Below the pieces are notes generated by a model. The model saw only the letters and a list, made by a program, of their open reading frames with translations. It searched no databases and was not told the origin of the DNA. From Pseudomonadota bacterium (lineage in GTDB: Bacteria; Pseudomonadota; Gammaproteobacteria; Xanthomonadales; Xanthomonadaceae), in NCBI GenBank assembly GCA_018242485.1, contig JAFEBV010000012.1, positions 1-51,541 on the forward strand: a DNA stretch of 51,541 nucleotides, read 5' to 3'. This document shows positions 16,845 through 26,012 of the stretch, in pieces. A program made the translations under genes and the position numbers. Positions within the stretch are counted from its first letter, which is position 1; each line of letters opens with the position of its first letter.

Positions 16845-17330
16845 TTACGTCGAAACCGTGCGACCGGGTCGCGGCGGGTCGCCGAGACGCCGGCGGTCGC
16901 GCCGTTCGTGCAGATGCTGCGCATCCTGTGCCAACTGCGCGAGGTTGCGGTGATCGAGCACCTGCGCCATCGCATCGCGGACGCTGCCCATCAACACACG
17001 CACCGCGCAGGCATCCGGGTCGGGGCAGTCGGCACAAGGCTTGTAAGCGGTGACGCTGGCGCAGGGAATCGGCGCGAGTGGGCCATCGAGGACACGAATC
17101 ACGTCGCCGATCATGATCTGCGCGGCGGGGCGGGCCAGCGCGTGACCGCCACGCACGCCGCGCTTGCTGTCGAGGATGCCGGCCTTGCGCAGATCCACGA
17201 GGATCGCTTCGAGAAACTTCTCCGGCACCCGCGCATCGCGGGCGATCTGGCGCGCCTGCAAGCGCGGCGCTTCCGCACCGGCGAGGGCGCACAGGGCGCG
17301 CAGGGCGTATTTGGCCTTCATCGTGAGCAT
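16845..17330 (-). CDS. Rrf2 family transcriptional regulator with four clustered cysteines
   Basis: Rrf2 proteins are small winged-helix regulators, several of which sense through an iron-sulfur cluster. The 161-residue protein starts MLTMKAKYALRALCALA, has the helix-turn-helix ending VPEKFLEAILVDLRKAGILDSKRGVRGG, and contains Cys90, Cys99, Cys102 and Cys108, in the region where IscR binds its cluster (Cys92, 98, 104 in E. coli). A cluster-binding or thiol-sensing role is therefore likely but unproven. Because cysA follows after 11 bases, control of sulfur uptake is a reasonable guess. The polar Arg-rich C-terminus is extended relative to IscR-like proteins. Its promoter region is shared with maf, which is divergent. 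Confidence 0.88.
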   Translation of the reverse strand: MLTMKAKYALRALCALAGAEAPRLQARQIARDARVPEKFLEAILVDLRKAGILDSKRGVRGGHALARPAAQIMIGDVIRVLDGPLAPIPCASVTAYKPCADCPDPDACAVRVLMGSVRDAMAQVLDHRNLAQLAQDAQHLHERRDRRRLGDPPRPGRTVST

Positions 17331-17470
17331 GATTTCCGACCAAGATTACAGGAATTGACGCCGAATCTCGTCAAAAGGCAGCGCTGTCGTGTTGCGTTAC
17401 GCGCCTCAATGCATGGGACATGGCTCGCCGTGCATGGGCTGTCACCCCCGTACCGGTTATTCTTCCGTGA

Positions 17471-18040
17471 ATGATCCATCTGGCATCCCAATCCCCGCGG
17501 CGGCTGGAACTGTTGCGCCAGATCGGCGTCGAACCCGGTGTGCTCGAGGTGGACGTGCCCGAGGTGCGCCTGCCCGGCGAATCCCCAGCCGACTACGTCA
17601 ACCGGGTGGCGCGCGAAAAGGCCGGCGCGGGGTTGTTGCGCGTCATGGCCACCCGGGGCGCGGTGGTGATCGGTGCGGATACGGAGGTGGTGCTGGACGA
17701 GGAGGTGTTCGGCAAACCTGACGATGAAGCCGCTGCGACGGCGATGCTGGCGCGCCTGTCCGGGCGCACGCATCGGGTGATCAGCGTGGTGTGGGCGGTC
17801 GGCGCAGCGCGCGAACTGCACGCGCAGTCGGTGTCGCAGGTGCGCTTCGCGGCGCTCGACGAGACGGCCATCGCCGCTTACGTCGGTAGCGGCGAGTGGC
17901 GCGGCAAGGCGGGCGGCTATGCGATCCAGGGCCGCGCGGCGGCTTTCATCGAGCATCTGGAAGGCAGCTATTCGGGGGTGATGGGTTTGCCGCTGTACGA
18001 AACCGCGGCGCTGCTGCGGGAAATGGGTTGGGAGCAGTGA
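17471..18040 (+). CDS. maf: Maf family nucleoside triphosphate pyrophosphatase
   Basis: Maf proteins hydrolyse non-canonical or pyrimidine nucleoside triphosphates to the monophosphate (dTTP/UTP in the YhdE type). The 189-residue protein shows the N-terminal [14 protein letters not shown] motif, GADTEVVLD, the [11 protein letters not shown] segment, and the C-terminal [15 protein letters not shown] with [13 protein letters not shown]. The [10 protein letters not shown] form with the SPRR start suggests the YhdE (dTTP/UTP) subgroup over the YceF type. It is followed by a heptamer-repeat spacer and then rng, an arrangement conserved in gammaproteobacteria except for the spacer. Confidence 0.93.
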   Translation: MIHLASQSPRRLELLRQIGVEPGVLEVDVPEVRLPGESPADYVNRVAREKAGAGLLRVMATRGAVVIGADTEVVLDEEVFGKPDDEAAATAMLARLSGRTHRVISVVWAVGAARELHAQSVSQVRFAALDETAIAAYVGSGEWRGKAGGYAIQGRAAAFIEHLEGSYSGVMGLPLYETAALLREMGWEQ

Positions 18041-18043
18041 TTG

Positions 18044-18148
18044 GTGAATCGTGAGTCGTGAATCGTGAGTCGTGAATCGTGAGTCGTGAATCGTGAGTCG
18101 TGAATCGTGAGTCGTGAATCGTGAGTCGTGAATCGTGAGTCGTGAATC
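18044..18148. repeat. Tandem array of GTGAATCGTGAGTC (14-bp unit)
   Basis: The array has 7.5 copies of a 14-bp unit, itself two heptamers (GTGAATC and GTGAGTC), and starts three bases after the maf stop. Copies are essentially identical, so the tract is young or homogenised. The complementary heptamers appear at the other end of the same spacer, just before rng. Confidence 0.95.
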
Positions 18149-18244
18149 TGAATCGAGTAAATCATGGATGCCGGGATGGGCCGAAGTAGACGGCTTTGGG
18201 TCGTGGCATCGTTCAGTCATCTGAGAAGGAGCATTCGCTTGGCT

Positions 18245-18286
18245 TTCACCATTCACCATTCACGATTCACCATTCACGCTTCCCCA
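18245..18286. repeat. Heptamer array (TTCACCA/TTCACGA) running into the rng start
   Basis: Six 7-bp units lie in the opposite orientation to the maf-side array. The last, degenerate unit ends in the A of the rng ATG, so the array occupies the place where a Shine-Dalgarno would be expected. Confidence 0.85.
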
Positions 18287-19776
18287 TGAGCGAAATCCTC
18301 ATCAACGTCACCCCGCGCGAGACCCGCGTGGCGCTGGTCGAAAACGGCATGCTGCAAGAGGTGCAGATCGAGCGCGCGGCGCGGCGCGGCTACGTCGGCA
18401 ACATCTACAAGGGTCGCGTGCAGCGGGTGATGCCGGGCATGCAGGCGGCGTTCGTGGAGATCGGGCTGGAACGCACCGCCTTCCTGCATGCATCGGATAT
18501 CCAGCGTGATGCTCAGGTAGGCGCGGAGGATCCCGTCGAGGTCGGCGTGCCGGCTCCCGGTGGCCAGGGCGTGCCAGCGATCAACGAACTGCTGCACGAA
18601 GGCCAGCAGGTGGTGGTGCAGGTGCTGAAGGATCCCATCGGCAGCAAGGGCGCGCGCCTGACCACGCAGTTGAGCATTCCCTCGCGCTACCTCGTGTTGT
18701 TGCCGCAGGTACGCACGATCGGCGTGTCGGCGCGGATCGAGGACGAGATCGAACGTGCGCGGCTGCGCGGATTGGTTGCGGAGTTGGCGGGTGAAGCATC
18801 GGCCGGTTACATCGTGCGCACCAATGCCGAAGGTTGCGAGCGCGAAGCCTTCGCCGACGACATCGCCTACCTGCAGCGCGCGTGGCAGGCGATCGCCGCG
18901 GCGATGGCGCAGGCGGAGGTCGGCGATCGCATCTACGAGGATCTGCCGTTGCCGCTGCGGGCGATGCGCGACCTGATGCACGACGCCATCGAACGGGTAC
19001 GCGTGGATTCGCGCGAGGCCATGCTCAAGCTGCAAGGCTTCGTGCAGCAATTCACCCCGGCCCTGGTCGAACGCATCGAGCTGTATCTGGGCAAGCGCCC
19101 GATCTTCGACGTGTACGGGGTCGAGGACGAAATCGGCCGCGCGCTGCAGAAAAACGTCCCGTTGAAATCCGGTGGCTATCTGGTGATCGACCAGACCGAG
19201 GCGATGACCACGGTGGACGTGAACACCGGCTCGTTCGTCGGCCAGCGCAACCTCGAGGAAACCGTCTACCGCACCAACCTCGAAGCTGCGCAGTCGGCGG
19301 CGCGTCAGCTTCGCCTGCGTAATCTGGGCGGCATCATCATCATCGACTTCATCGACATGATCGACGCCGAACACCGCCGGCAGGTGCTGCGCATGCTGGA
19401 AAAGTCGCTGACCGGCGACCATGCGCGCACCAGCGTGTACGAATTCTCGCCGCTCGGTTTGGTGGAGATGACCCGCAAGCGCACCACCGAGAGCCTCGAG
19501 CGCCAGTTGTGCGAGGCGTGCCCCACCTGCGCCGGGCGCGGCCATGTGCGCACCGCCGAAACTGTGGTTTACGAAATCTTCCGCGAGATCACCCGCGCGG
19601 TGCGCCAGTTCGATGCGACCTCGCTGCTGGTGATCGCCGCCTCCAAGGTGGTGGCGCGAGTGCTGGAGGAGGAATCGGCGGCGGTGGTCGAACTGGAGGA
19701 ATTTCTCGGCAAGTCGATCCGCTTTCAGGTGGACGAGCAGTACCGGCAGGAACAATACGATGTCGTGCTGCTGTAA
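18286..19776 (+). CDS. rng: Ribonuclease G
   Basis: RNase G is a single-strand endoribonuclease of the RNase E/G family, needed for maturation of the 16S rRNA 5' end and for mRNA turnover. The 496-residue protein has the N-terminal MSEILINVTPRETRVALVENG, an embedded S1 domain (GNIYKGRVQRVMPGMQAAFVEIGLERTAF), and the catalytic DNase I-like part with YLVIDQTEAMTTVDVNTGSFVG, which carries metal-binding Asp residues. The zinc-link cysteines are in CEACPTCAGRG. The ATG at 18286 gives the exact family start but has no Shine-Dalgarno; the preceding 40 bases are heptamer repeat. The GTG of yhdP follows 16 bases downstream. Confidence 0.96.
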   Translation: MSEILINVTPRETRVALVENGMLQEVQIERAARRGYVGNIYKGRVQRVMPGMQAAFVEIGLERTAFLHASDIQRDAQVGAEDPVEVGVPAPGGQGVPAINELLHEGQQVVVQVLKDPIGSKGARLTTQLSIPSRYLVLLPQVRTIGVSARIEDEIERARLRGLVAELAGEASAGYIVRTNAEGCEREAFADDIAYLQRAWQAIAAAMAQAEVGDRIYEDLPLPLRAMRDLMHDAIERVRVDSREAMLKLQGFVQQFTPALVERIELYLGKRPIFDVYGVEDEIGRALQKNVPLKSGGYLVIDQTEAMTTVDVNTGSFVGQRNLEETVYRTNLEAAQSAARQLRLRNLGGIIIIDFIDMIDAEHRRQVLRMLEKSLTGDHARTSVYEFSPLGLVEMTRKRTTESLERQLCEACPTCAGRGHVRTAETVVYEIFREITRAVRQFDATSLLVIAASKVVARVLEEESAAVVELEEFLGKSIRFQVDEQYRQEQYDVVLL

Positions 19777-19792
19777 CGCAGGCTCGCGCTGA

Positions 19793-22700
19793 GTGCGGGC
19801 GCACCTGATCCGCGGCCTGCACCACGCCCGCCGTGGGGTGTTCTATGTCGTGGTGGTCGCCCTGATCCTGATGGCCGTCGCGGTGGCGATCGCCGACCGC
19901 CTGCTGCCGCTGGTGCGCGAACACCCCGACCGTATCGCCGCGTGGCTGATTACCCACTCCGGGCGGCACGTGCAGTTCGCCAGCGCCGAGGCGCACTGGA
20001 CCAGTCGCGGGCCGCTGTTCACGCTGCACGACGTGCGCATCGGCAAGGGCGCGGATCGGTTGGCGGTCGATCGCGCGGAACTGCTGGTGGCGATGTATTC
20101 GGGCGTGCTGCCCGATCACCCGTTCACCGAACTGCGCTTGCAGGGTCTCGCGCTGACGGTCGAACGCGATGCCGATGGGCGCTGGCGGCTGGTGGGACTG
20201 TCCGGGCCACGCCAGCCGGAGAACCACAATCCATTGGCCACGCTGGAAGGGCTGGGCGAATTGCAGATCTCCGGTGCGCGCCTGAGCGTGCGCATCCCCG
20301 CGCAAGGGTTCGCTTACACCACGCCCGAAGTGGCGCTGCGCATGCGGGTGACTGCCCAGCGCCTGCGTGCGGGCGTGCGGGTGAATGCGCCCGGTGGTGC
20401 GCCACTGCTGGCGACCCTCGATCTGGATCGGCGCAGCGACGACGGCAGCGCGTGGATCGGCAGCGAGAACCTCAATCTCGCGCCATGGGCCGACTGGCTT
20501 GCCGTCGCCGGTGCCCGCGTGGAGCAGGGGCGCGGCAAGGTGCAGCTCTGGCTCGGCATCCACGACAGCCGCGTCACTTCCGTGCAAGTGGATGCCAACC
20601 TGCGGAACGTGCGTGTTTCCGGGCATGCCATCGCAGCGGATGGTTCGGCTCGTCCCACTGTGGATCTGTCGGACATCGCGGTGTCCGCGCGCTGGCGCAT
20701 GCTCGAGCAGGGTTGGGACTTCGTGGCGCCGGTGTTCCGCCTGCGTACCCTGGATGGCCGCGATGATCGACTTGACGGCATCGCCCTGCGTTCGGACGGG
20801 GGCATCGCACTCGCCGCCCCGCGTGTGGATGGCGGCCTGCTGCTGGCGCTGGGCATGCTCAGCGATCGCGTGCCGGCGGGGCTGCGCGACTGGCTGTTGC
20901 ATGCATCCCCACGCATTCGTCTGAGTGCGGTGCGTGCCAGTCTCGCCCCGGATGGCACGCTGCATGGCAGCTTCCATCTGGACGACGCGAGCTGGGAGCC
21001 GGTCGGCAACACCCCGGCTCTGCATGGCGTGGCAGGCAGCGTGCTGTTCGATCGCGATGCCATCGCTTTCACCTTCGACAAGCCCGATCCGACGAAGAAT
21101 CCATTTCGCCTGCTGTGGCCGCCGGCGTATGGCCCGCCGATACCCTTCCTTGTCGATGGTGATCTCACCGTCTGGCGCGATGGCGGCGACTGGGTGCTCG
21201 AGTCTTCCGATCTGCATACGCACAACGAAGAACTGGACATGCGCACGCGCATCGCCATGCGTTTCCGCAGCGATGGGCGCAAGCCGCGGTTGGATCTGTT
21301 CGCCACCGTGCAGCCGGCGCGCATGATCGATGCCAAGCACTACTGGCTGCGCAACAAGATGCACGCATCCACGGTCGCATGGCTGGATAACGCCATCGAG
21401 GATGGGCGCATCGCCGGCGCGCACGCGATGCTCGGTGGCGACCTTGGCGACTGGCCGTTCCATCATGACGAGGGGCGCTTCGAGGCGGTTGCCGATCTGG
21501 TCGATGGCCGCCTGCATTTCGAGCCCGACTGGCCGCGCGCCGAGCACCTTGCAGGGCGACTGGCTTTCGTTGATTCCGGCATGCGCTTCGACGGCACGGC
21601 GTCGATCCTCGGCCTGCAGGCCACGCAGATCACCGCGCAGATCCCGTCCTTCCCCGCGCCCATCCTCGACATTCGTGCCGACGTGCTGGCCAGCGGCCCG
21701 CAGATTCTCGCCTTGCTGCGGCAAAGCCCGCTGGTGAAGAAGATCGGTGCCGGCATCGCCACGCTGGATCTGCAAGGCAGCGGCCTGCGCGGCAACGTGC
21801 ACCTGACCATCCCGCTCAAGCACGAACTGGGACAGCCGCAAGTCGAAGGCGATGTCGATCTATCGCGCGCCACACTCGCCGACCCGCGCTGGAACGTGTC
21901 CTTCACCGATGTCGCCGGTCGTGTGCATTTCGAGCAGACCGGTGTGCTGGCTGATGGTCTGGACGTGAAGCTCGACGGTGCGCCGGCGAAATTCCGACTG
22001 GCCGTGGGCGAGTTCACCAAGGATCCAGCCATCGCCGTGGATGCGACCGTGAGCGGGCTGCTGCCGGCCGCCGTGTTGATCGCGCGTGCGCCGATGCTGG
22101 GCTGGCTCAAGCCCATCCTCGATGGTCGCGGTGTGTGGACGGTGCAGGTGAAGGTGCCGGAGGTTGCGGCCAAAGGCGGCAACACGCCATCCCAGCTCAG
22201 CGTGAGTTCCGACCTGCGCGGCGTGTTGCTCAAGCTGCCGGCGCCGTTGGCCAAGGCACCCGCAGAGGCGTTGTCGTTGGAAGTCAGTGCGCCGATCCCG
22301 GCCAGTGCCGGCGAAACGCGCGTGCGCCTCGGCGATGTGCTGGAGGTGCGCGGCAGCTACGACGATCGGCAGGCATTCCGCGGGACGCTCGCCTTCGGCG
22401 GAACCAGTGCTGCATCGTTGCCAGCGCACGGACTGGTGGCGACAGGACATGTCGATACGCTCGATGCCGCCGGTTGGGTCGCGCTGGCCGGAGGCGCGCC
22501 GTCCGTGCCCGGTGCGGCCGACCTGCAAACCGTGGACGTGCAGGCTGACGAACTATTGCTCGGCGGCCGGCATTTTGCCGACACCCGTCTGCGCATGAAC
22601 CGGCATGCGGATGCCACGATCCTGCGTCTGGATGGCGAGGCCATCGCCGGCGGCATCACCGTTCCCAGCGAACTGGCGCGCGGCATCCATGCGCAATTCG

Positions 22701-23626
22701 ATCGTCTTTACTGGCCGGGTCCGCCTCCGGCATCGACGCAACCACAATCCGCGCCTGCTGCCGCCGACGCCGACATCGACCCAACCAAGGTACCGCCCTT
22801 GCATGTCGAGGTAACCGACCTGCGCTTCGGCGACGCCAAATTGGGGCACCTGCTCATGCAGACCCATCCGGTGGCGCAGGGTTTGCGCATCGACCAACTC
22901 GATACCGCCTCCAAATCGCAAACCATCGATGCCAGCGGCGATTGGCTGCACGTCGGTGGCGGCGTGCGCACGCGCCTGTCGATGAACTTCAAGGCCGACA
23001 GTCTCGGCAAGATGCTCGATGCGTTCGGTTTCAAGGGCGTGGTTGCCGCAGGCAAGACGAAAGCAATCTTGCAGGCGAGCTGGCCGGGATCGCCCAGCGC
23101 ATTCCGCATGGCCGCGCTGGACGGCACGCTGGATCTGGATGTCGGCGAGGGGCGCCTGCTGGAAGTCAAACCCGGCGCCGGGCGTATCCTCGGGCTGGTC
23201 AGTCTGGCCGAATTGCCGCGTCGGCTGACGCTCGACTTCCGCGACTTTTTCGACAAGGGTTTCAGTTTCGACTCGTTGCGCGGTCACTTCGCGTTTGCCG
23301 ACGGCAAGGCGCATGCCGACAAACTCACGATCAAGGGTCCCGCGGCGGACATCATCGTGCGCGGCGACGCCGATCTGATCGCGCAGACCTACGATCAGAC
23401 CATCGATGTGTTGCCCAAGGCCGGCGGACTGGTCACCGCGGTCGGTGCGGCGGTCGGCGGTCCGGTCGGTGCAGCGGTCGGCGCGGTCGCCGGCGAGGTG
23501 CTCAAGAAACCGTTGCAACACATGGCGCACAAGCGCTACCACGTCACCGGGCCGTGGGCGCACCCGGAGGTGAAGGTGGTGCCGGTGCACGGCGAGGTGG
23601 AGACGACGCCGACGCCATCGGAATAG
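19793..23626 (+). CDS. yhdP: YhdP family AsmA-like envelope protein
   Basis: YhdP is one of the large AsmA-like proteins (with TamB and YdbH) that carry phospholipids from the inner to the outer membrane. The 1277-residue length is close to E. coli YhdP (1266). It starts with one inner-membrane helix (VFYVVVVALILMAVAVAIADRLLPL), followed by a long periplasmic beta-rich region with repeated strand patterns, and ends with the AsmA-type C-terminal segment: VGEGRLLEVKPGAGRILGLV, then FRDFFDKGFSFDSLRG and a Gly/Val-rich AVGGPVGAAVGAVAGEVL stretch. The start is GTG at 19793, 16 bases after rng. The last codons and stop lie inside the first unit of a 52-bp tandem repeat. Confidence 0.93.
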   Translation: MRAHLIRGLHHARRGVFYVVVVALILMAVAVAIADRLLPLVREHPDRIAAWLITHSGRHVQFASAEAHWTSRGPLFTLHDVRIGKGADRLAVDRAELLVAMYSGVLPDHPFTELRLQGLALTVERDADGRWRLVGLSGPRQPENHNPLATLEGLGELQISGARLSVRIPAQGFAYTTPEVALRMRVTAQRLRAGVRVNAPGGAPLLATLDLDRRSDDGSAWIGSENLNLAPWADWLAVAGARVEQGRGKVQLWLGIHDSRVTSVQVDANLRNVRVSGHAIAADGSARPTVDLSDIAVSARWRMLEQGWDFVAPVFRLRTLDGRDDRLDGIALRSDGGIALAAPRVDGGLLLALGMLSDRVPAGLRDWLLHASPRIRLSAVRASLAPDGTLHGSFHLDDASWEPVGNTPALHGVAGSVLFDRDAIAFTFDKPDPTKNPFRLLWPPAYGPPIPFLVDGDLTVWRDGGDWVLESSDLHTHNEELDMRTRIAMRFRSDGRKPRLDLFATVQPARMIDAKHYWLRNKMHASTVAWLDNAIEDGRIAGAHAMLGGDLGDWPFHHDEGRFEAVADLVDGRLHFEPDWPRAEHLAGRLAFVDSGMRFDGTASILGLQATQITAQIPSFPAPILDIRADVLASGPQILALLRQSPLVKKIGAGIATLDLQGSGLRGNVHLTIPLKHELGQPQVEGDVDLSRATLADPRWNVSFTDVAGRVHFEQTGVLADGLDVKLDGAPAKFRLAVGEFTKDPAIAVDATVSGLLPAAVLIARAPMLGWLKPILDGRGVWTVQVKVPEVAAKGGNTPSQLSVSSDLRGVLLKLPAPLAKAPAEALSLEVSAPIPASAGETRVRLGDVLEVRGSYDDRQAFRGTLAFGGTSAASLPAHGLVATGHVDTLDAAGWVALAGGAPSVPGAADLQTVDVQADELLLGGRHFADTRLRMNRHADATILRLDGEAIAGGITVPSELARGIHAQFDRLYWPGPPPASTQPQSAPAAADADIDPTKVPPLHVEVTDLRFGDAKLGHLLMQTHPVAQGLRIDQLDTASKSQTIDASGDWLHVGGGVRTRLSMNFKADSLGKMLDAFGFKGVVAAGKTKAILQASWPGSPSAFRMAALDGTLDLDVGEGRLLEVKPGAGRILGLVSLAELPRRLTLDFRDFFDKGFSFDSLRGHFAFADGKAHADKLTIKGPAADIIVRGDADLIAQTYDQTIDVLPKAGGLVTAVGAAVGGPVGAAVGAVAGEVLKKPLQHMAHKRYHVTGPWAHPEVKVVPVHGEVETTPTPSE

Positions 23627-23754
23627 AATCCCGTGCCGTTGGCGGCTTGCGGAGACGATACCGACGTCATCGGAATAGAATCCCGCGCCGTTGGCGGCTT
23701 GCGGAGACGATACCGGCGCCATCGGAATAGAATCGCGCGCCGAATGATCGCGGC
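23599..23754. repeat. 52-bp tandem repeat overlapping the yhdP stop codon
   Basis: Three units start at 23599, 23651 and 23703, each opening with GGAGACGA. The first two are nearly identical; the third diverges after about 36 bases. The first unit contains the last nine codons and the stop of yhdP, so the following units look like duplicated copies of the gene's 3' end, each with the same GGAATAG. Confidence 0.95.
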
Positions 23755-24050
23755 GTTGGCGACTTGCGGAATGCGGGTTCGCACCCCATCTTGTCCTGAC
23801 GGGTGGCGTGATCGATCCGCGGTTCGCGTTGATGTGGCATCGCCATGCATCGTCGTCGCGTGGCGATGACTCCATTCCCGCTACAAGACGGCTCCATTCC
23901 AGTTACAAGAAAGACGCATCCCCACAGCGTCGTCATTCCGGGGCTGTCCGCGCTGTTTGCGGACAGAACCCGGAATCCAGCGTCTTTCAACTTCGACGTG
24001 AAAATTGAATCTGTTTTCCGCACCCTTCCCATGACTCCTGCGTACATTCC
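23755..24050. other. Spacer between yhdP and tldD, no gene seen
   Basis: Beyond the tandem repeat I see no protein-like frame. The spacer holds two similar short segments (GCTCCATTCC and GACTCCATTCC, each before GCTACAAGA- or GTTACAAGA-like text) and the long hairpin at 23935-23976. No Shine-Dalgarno is evident directly before tldD. Confidence 0.6.
23935..23976. repeat. Long two-step hairpin of the ATTCCGGG...CCCGGAAT type
   Basis: Outer arms ATTCCGGG (23935-23942) and CCCGGAAT (23969-23976) enclose inner arms CTGTCCGC and GCGGACAG with a 7-base loop. The layout, with CGTC before and CCAGCGTC after, is that of dispersed intergenic hairpin repeats found in many proteobacteria. It is not followed by a T-tract. 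Confidence 0.8.
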
Positions 24051-25493
24051 ATGACCGACCTGATCGCCCTCGCCGAATCGCGCCTGCTCGCCCCCGGCGG
24101 ACTGTCCGTTTCCAGCCTCGAACGCGCCTTCTCGCGCCTGCTCGGGCCGGGCATCGACGATGGCGATCTGTATTTCCAGCACGGTCGCCGCGAGAGCTGG
24201 ACGATCGAGGACGGCATCGTCAAGCATGGTGCGCATGCCATCGACCAAGGGGTTGGCGTGCGCGCGATCAGCGGCGAGAAAACCGGCTTCGCGTATTCCG
24301 ACGACATTCGTCCCGAAGCCCTGCTGGAAGCTGCCGGCGCGGCGCGCGCAATCGCCCGTAATGGTGTGGAGGCCAGCGGCGGCGTGCCGGTGCACGTCAG
24401 CGGTCGCGGGCTGTATCCGGCGCTCGATCCGATCGATGCGCTGGACGCCGACGCAAAGATCGCCGCGTTGCGGCGTGTCGATCAACTGCTGCGCGCGGCC
24501 GATCCGCGCGTGAAGCAGGTGATCGTGAGCCTCGCCGGTGGTGTGGATACCATCCTGCTCGCGCGAGCCACCGGAACGGTCGCTGCCGATGTGCGGCCGA
24601 TGGTGCGGTTCAACATCCAGGTGATCGTCGAGTCCAACGGCCGCCGCGAGCAGGGCTATGCCGGTGGTGGTGGGCGTTACGGTTACGTCGAGCTGTTCGC
24701 CGGCGGCAAGCCCGAAACATGGGCAGGCGAAGCACTGCGGCAGGCGCTGGTGAACCTCGATGCGGTCGATGCGCCGGCCGGCGCGATGCCGGTGGTGCTC
24801 GGTCCTGGTTGGCCGGGCGTGCTGCTGCACGAGGCCGTCGGTCACGGTCTGGAAGGCGACTTCAACCGCAAGGGCACCTCGACCTTCGCCGGCCGCATCG
24901 GCCAGCGCGTGGCGTCGAAAGGCGTGACCATCGTCGATGACGGCATGCTCGCCGGACGGCGCGGTTCGCTCAACGTCGATGACGAAGGCACGCCGACCCA
25001 GCGCAACGTACTGATCGACGACGGCATCCTCGTCGGCTACATGCAGGACACCCTCAACGCGCGGCTGATGGGCGTGGCGCCGACCGGCAACGGCCGCCGC
25101 GAGAGCTACGCGCACCTGCCGATGCCGCGCATGACCAACACCCTGATGGTCGCAGGCTCGCACGATCCGGCCGAGATCATCGCCTCGGTGAAGAAGGGCC
25201 TGTACGCGCCGAACTTCGGTGGCGGTCAGGTCGATATCACCAGCGGCAAGTTCGTGTTCTCCGCGAGTGAGGCTTATCTCATCGAGGATGGAAAGATCAC
25301 CCGCCCGGTGAAGGGCGCGACCCTGATCGGCAACGGCCCGGAGGCGATGCAGCGCGTGTCGATGATCGGCAATGATCTTGCCCTCGACGAAGGCGTGGGC
25401 ATCTGCGGCAAGGAAGGCCAGTCGGTGCCGGTGGGCGTGGGTCAACCGACCTTGCTGCTGGAATCGTTGACGGTGGGCGGGACGCAGGCGTGA
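24051..25493 (+). CDS. tldD: Metalloprotease TldD
   Basis: TldD is the catalytic subunit of the TldD/TldE peptidase, which trims unfolded peptides such as CcdA antitoxin and microcin B17 precursor. The 480-residue protein carries the zinc motif HEAVGH (in [14 protein letters not shown]), with [23 protein letters not shown] supplying the later part of the active cleft. The N-terminal domain includes [23 protein letters not shown] and [19 protein letters not shown]. The partner tldE lies 1.2 kb downstream with darP divergent between them, as in many relatives. Confidence 0.96.
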   Translation: MTDLIALAESRLLAPGGLSVSSLERAFSRLLGPGIDDGDLYFQHGRRESWTIEDGIVKHGAHAIDQGVGVRAISGEKTGFAYSDDIRPEALLEAAGAARAIARNGVEASGGVPVHVSGRGLYPALDPIDALDADAKIAALRRVDQLLRAADPRVKQVIVSLAGGVDTILLARATGTVAADVRPMVRFNIQVIVESNGRREQGYAGGGGRYGYVELFAGGKPETWAGEALRQALVNLDAVDAPAGAMPVVLGPGWPGVLLHEAVGHGLEGDFNRKGTSTFAGRIGQRVASKGVTIVDDGMLAGRRGSLNVDDEGTPTQRNVLIDDGILVGYMQDTLNARLMGVAPTGNGRRESYAHLPMPRMTNTLMVAGSHDPAEIIASVKKGLYAPNFGGGQVDITSGKFVFSASEAYLIEDGKITRPVKGATLIGNGPEAMQRVSMIGNDLALDEGVGICGKEGQSVPVGVGQPTLLLESLTVGGTQA

Positions 25494-25504
25494 TGAGGGA
25501 ACTC

Positions 25505-25651
25505 GGGAATCGGGAATTGGGAATCGGGAATTGGGAATCGGGAATTGGGAATCGGGAATCGGGAATCGGGAATCGGGAATCGGGAATCGGGAATCGGGAA
25601 TCGGGAATCGGGAATCGGGAATCGGGAATCGGGAATCGGGAATCGGGAATC
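25505..25651. repeat. Heptamer array GGGAATC/GGGAATT, 21 units
   Basis: 147 bp form 21 exact-length 7-bp units starting 11 bases after the tldD stop. The first third alternates GGGAATC and GGGAATT; the rest is nearly pure GGGAATC. It is the same class as the array after maf but with G in place of T at position 2. Confidence 0.95.
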
Positions 25652-25690
25652 GAAAATTTTGTGGCCATCCCGAACGAAGCAAGCAGTTGT

Positions 25691-25711
25691 CCTTCCCCCT
25701 CCGGGGGAAGG
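25691..25711. repeat. REP-like palindrome
   Basis: Arms CCTTCCCCC and GGGGGAAGG around TCC; same class as the palindromes at 3038 and 29366. Confidence 0.7.
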
Positions 25712-25780
25712 TGCCCGAAGGGCGGATGAGGGAATGCCACCAACGTGATACAAGATTGGATCCAATGCCTCTCGGCGGTC

Positions 25781-25851
25781 TTCCCTCACCCGCCGCGCCT
25801 GCGGCGCGTTGGCCTCTCCCGGAGGGAGAGGCGAAACAGCGTGCTCGATCC
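25781..25851. repeat. 71-bp composite repeat, copy A
   Basis: The unit contains two palindromes: CGCCGC-GCCT-GCGGCG and GCCTCTCCC-GGA-GGGAGAGGC. It is repeated at 26013-26083 in the same orientation with only about two mismatches. Confidence 0.85.
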
Positions 25852-26012
25852 TTCTCCCTTCGGGAGACTGCGGGCGCAGGAAGCGCCCGTGAACAGCGAA
25901 GCTGGCCCGAAGGGCGAGCGCCAAGGATGGCGCGAGTCAAGTGCGCGCAGCGCCGGATGAGGGAATGCTCATCACGGTGCGAAAGATGGGATTGTTGATT
26001 CTCATGGCGACA

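Noticed and set aside
25505..25651. CRISPR-like array of GGGAATC repeats
   Set aside because: The repeats are 7 bp with no unique spacers between them, and no cas genes are near.
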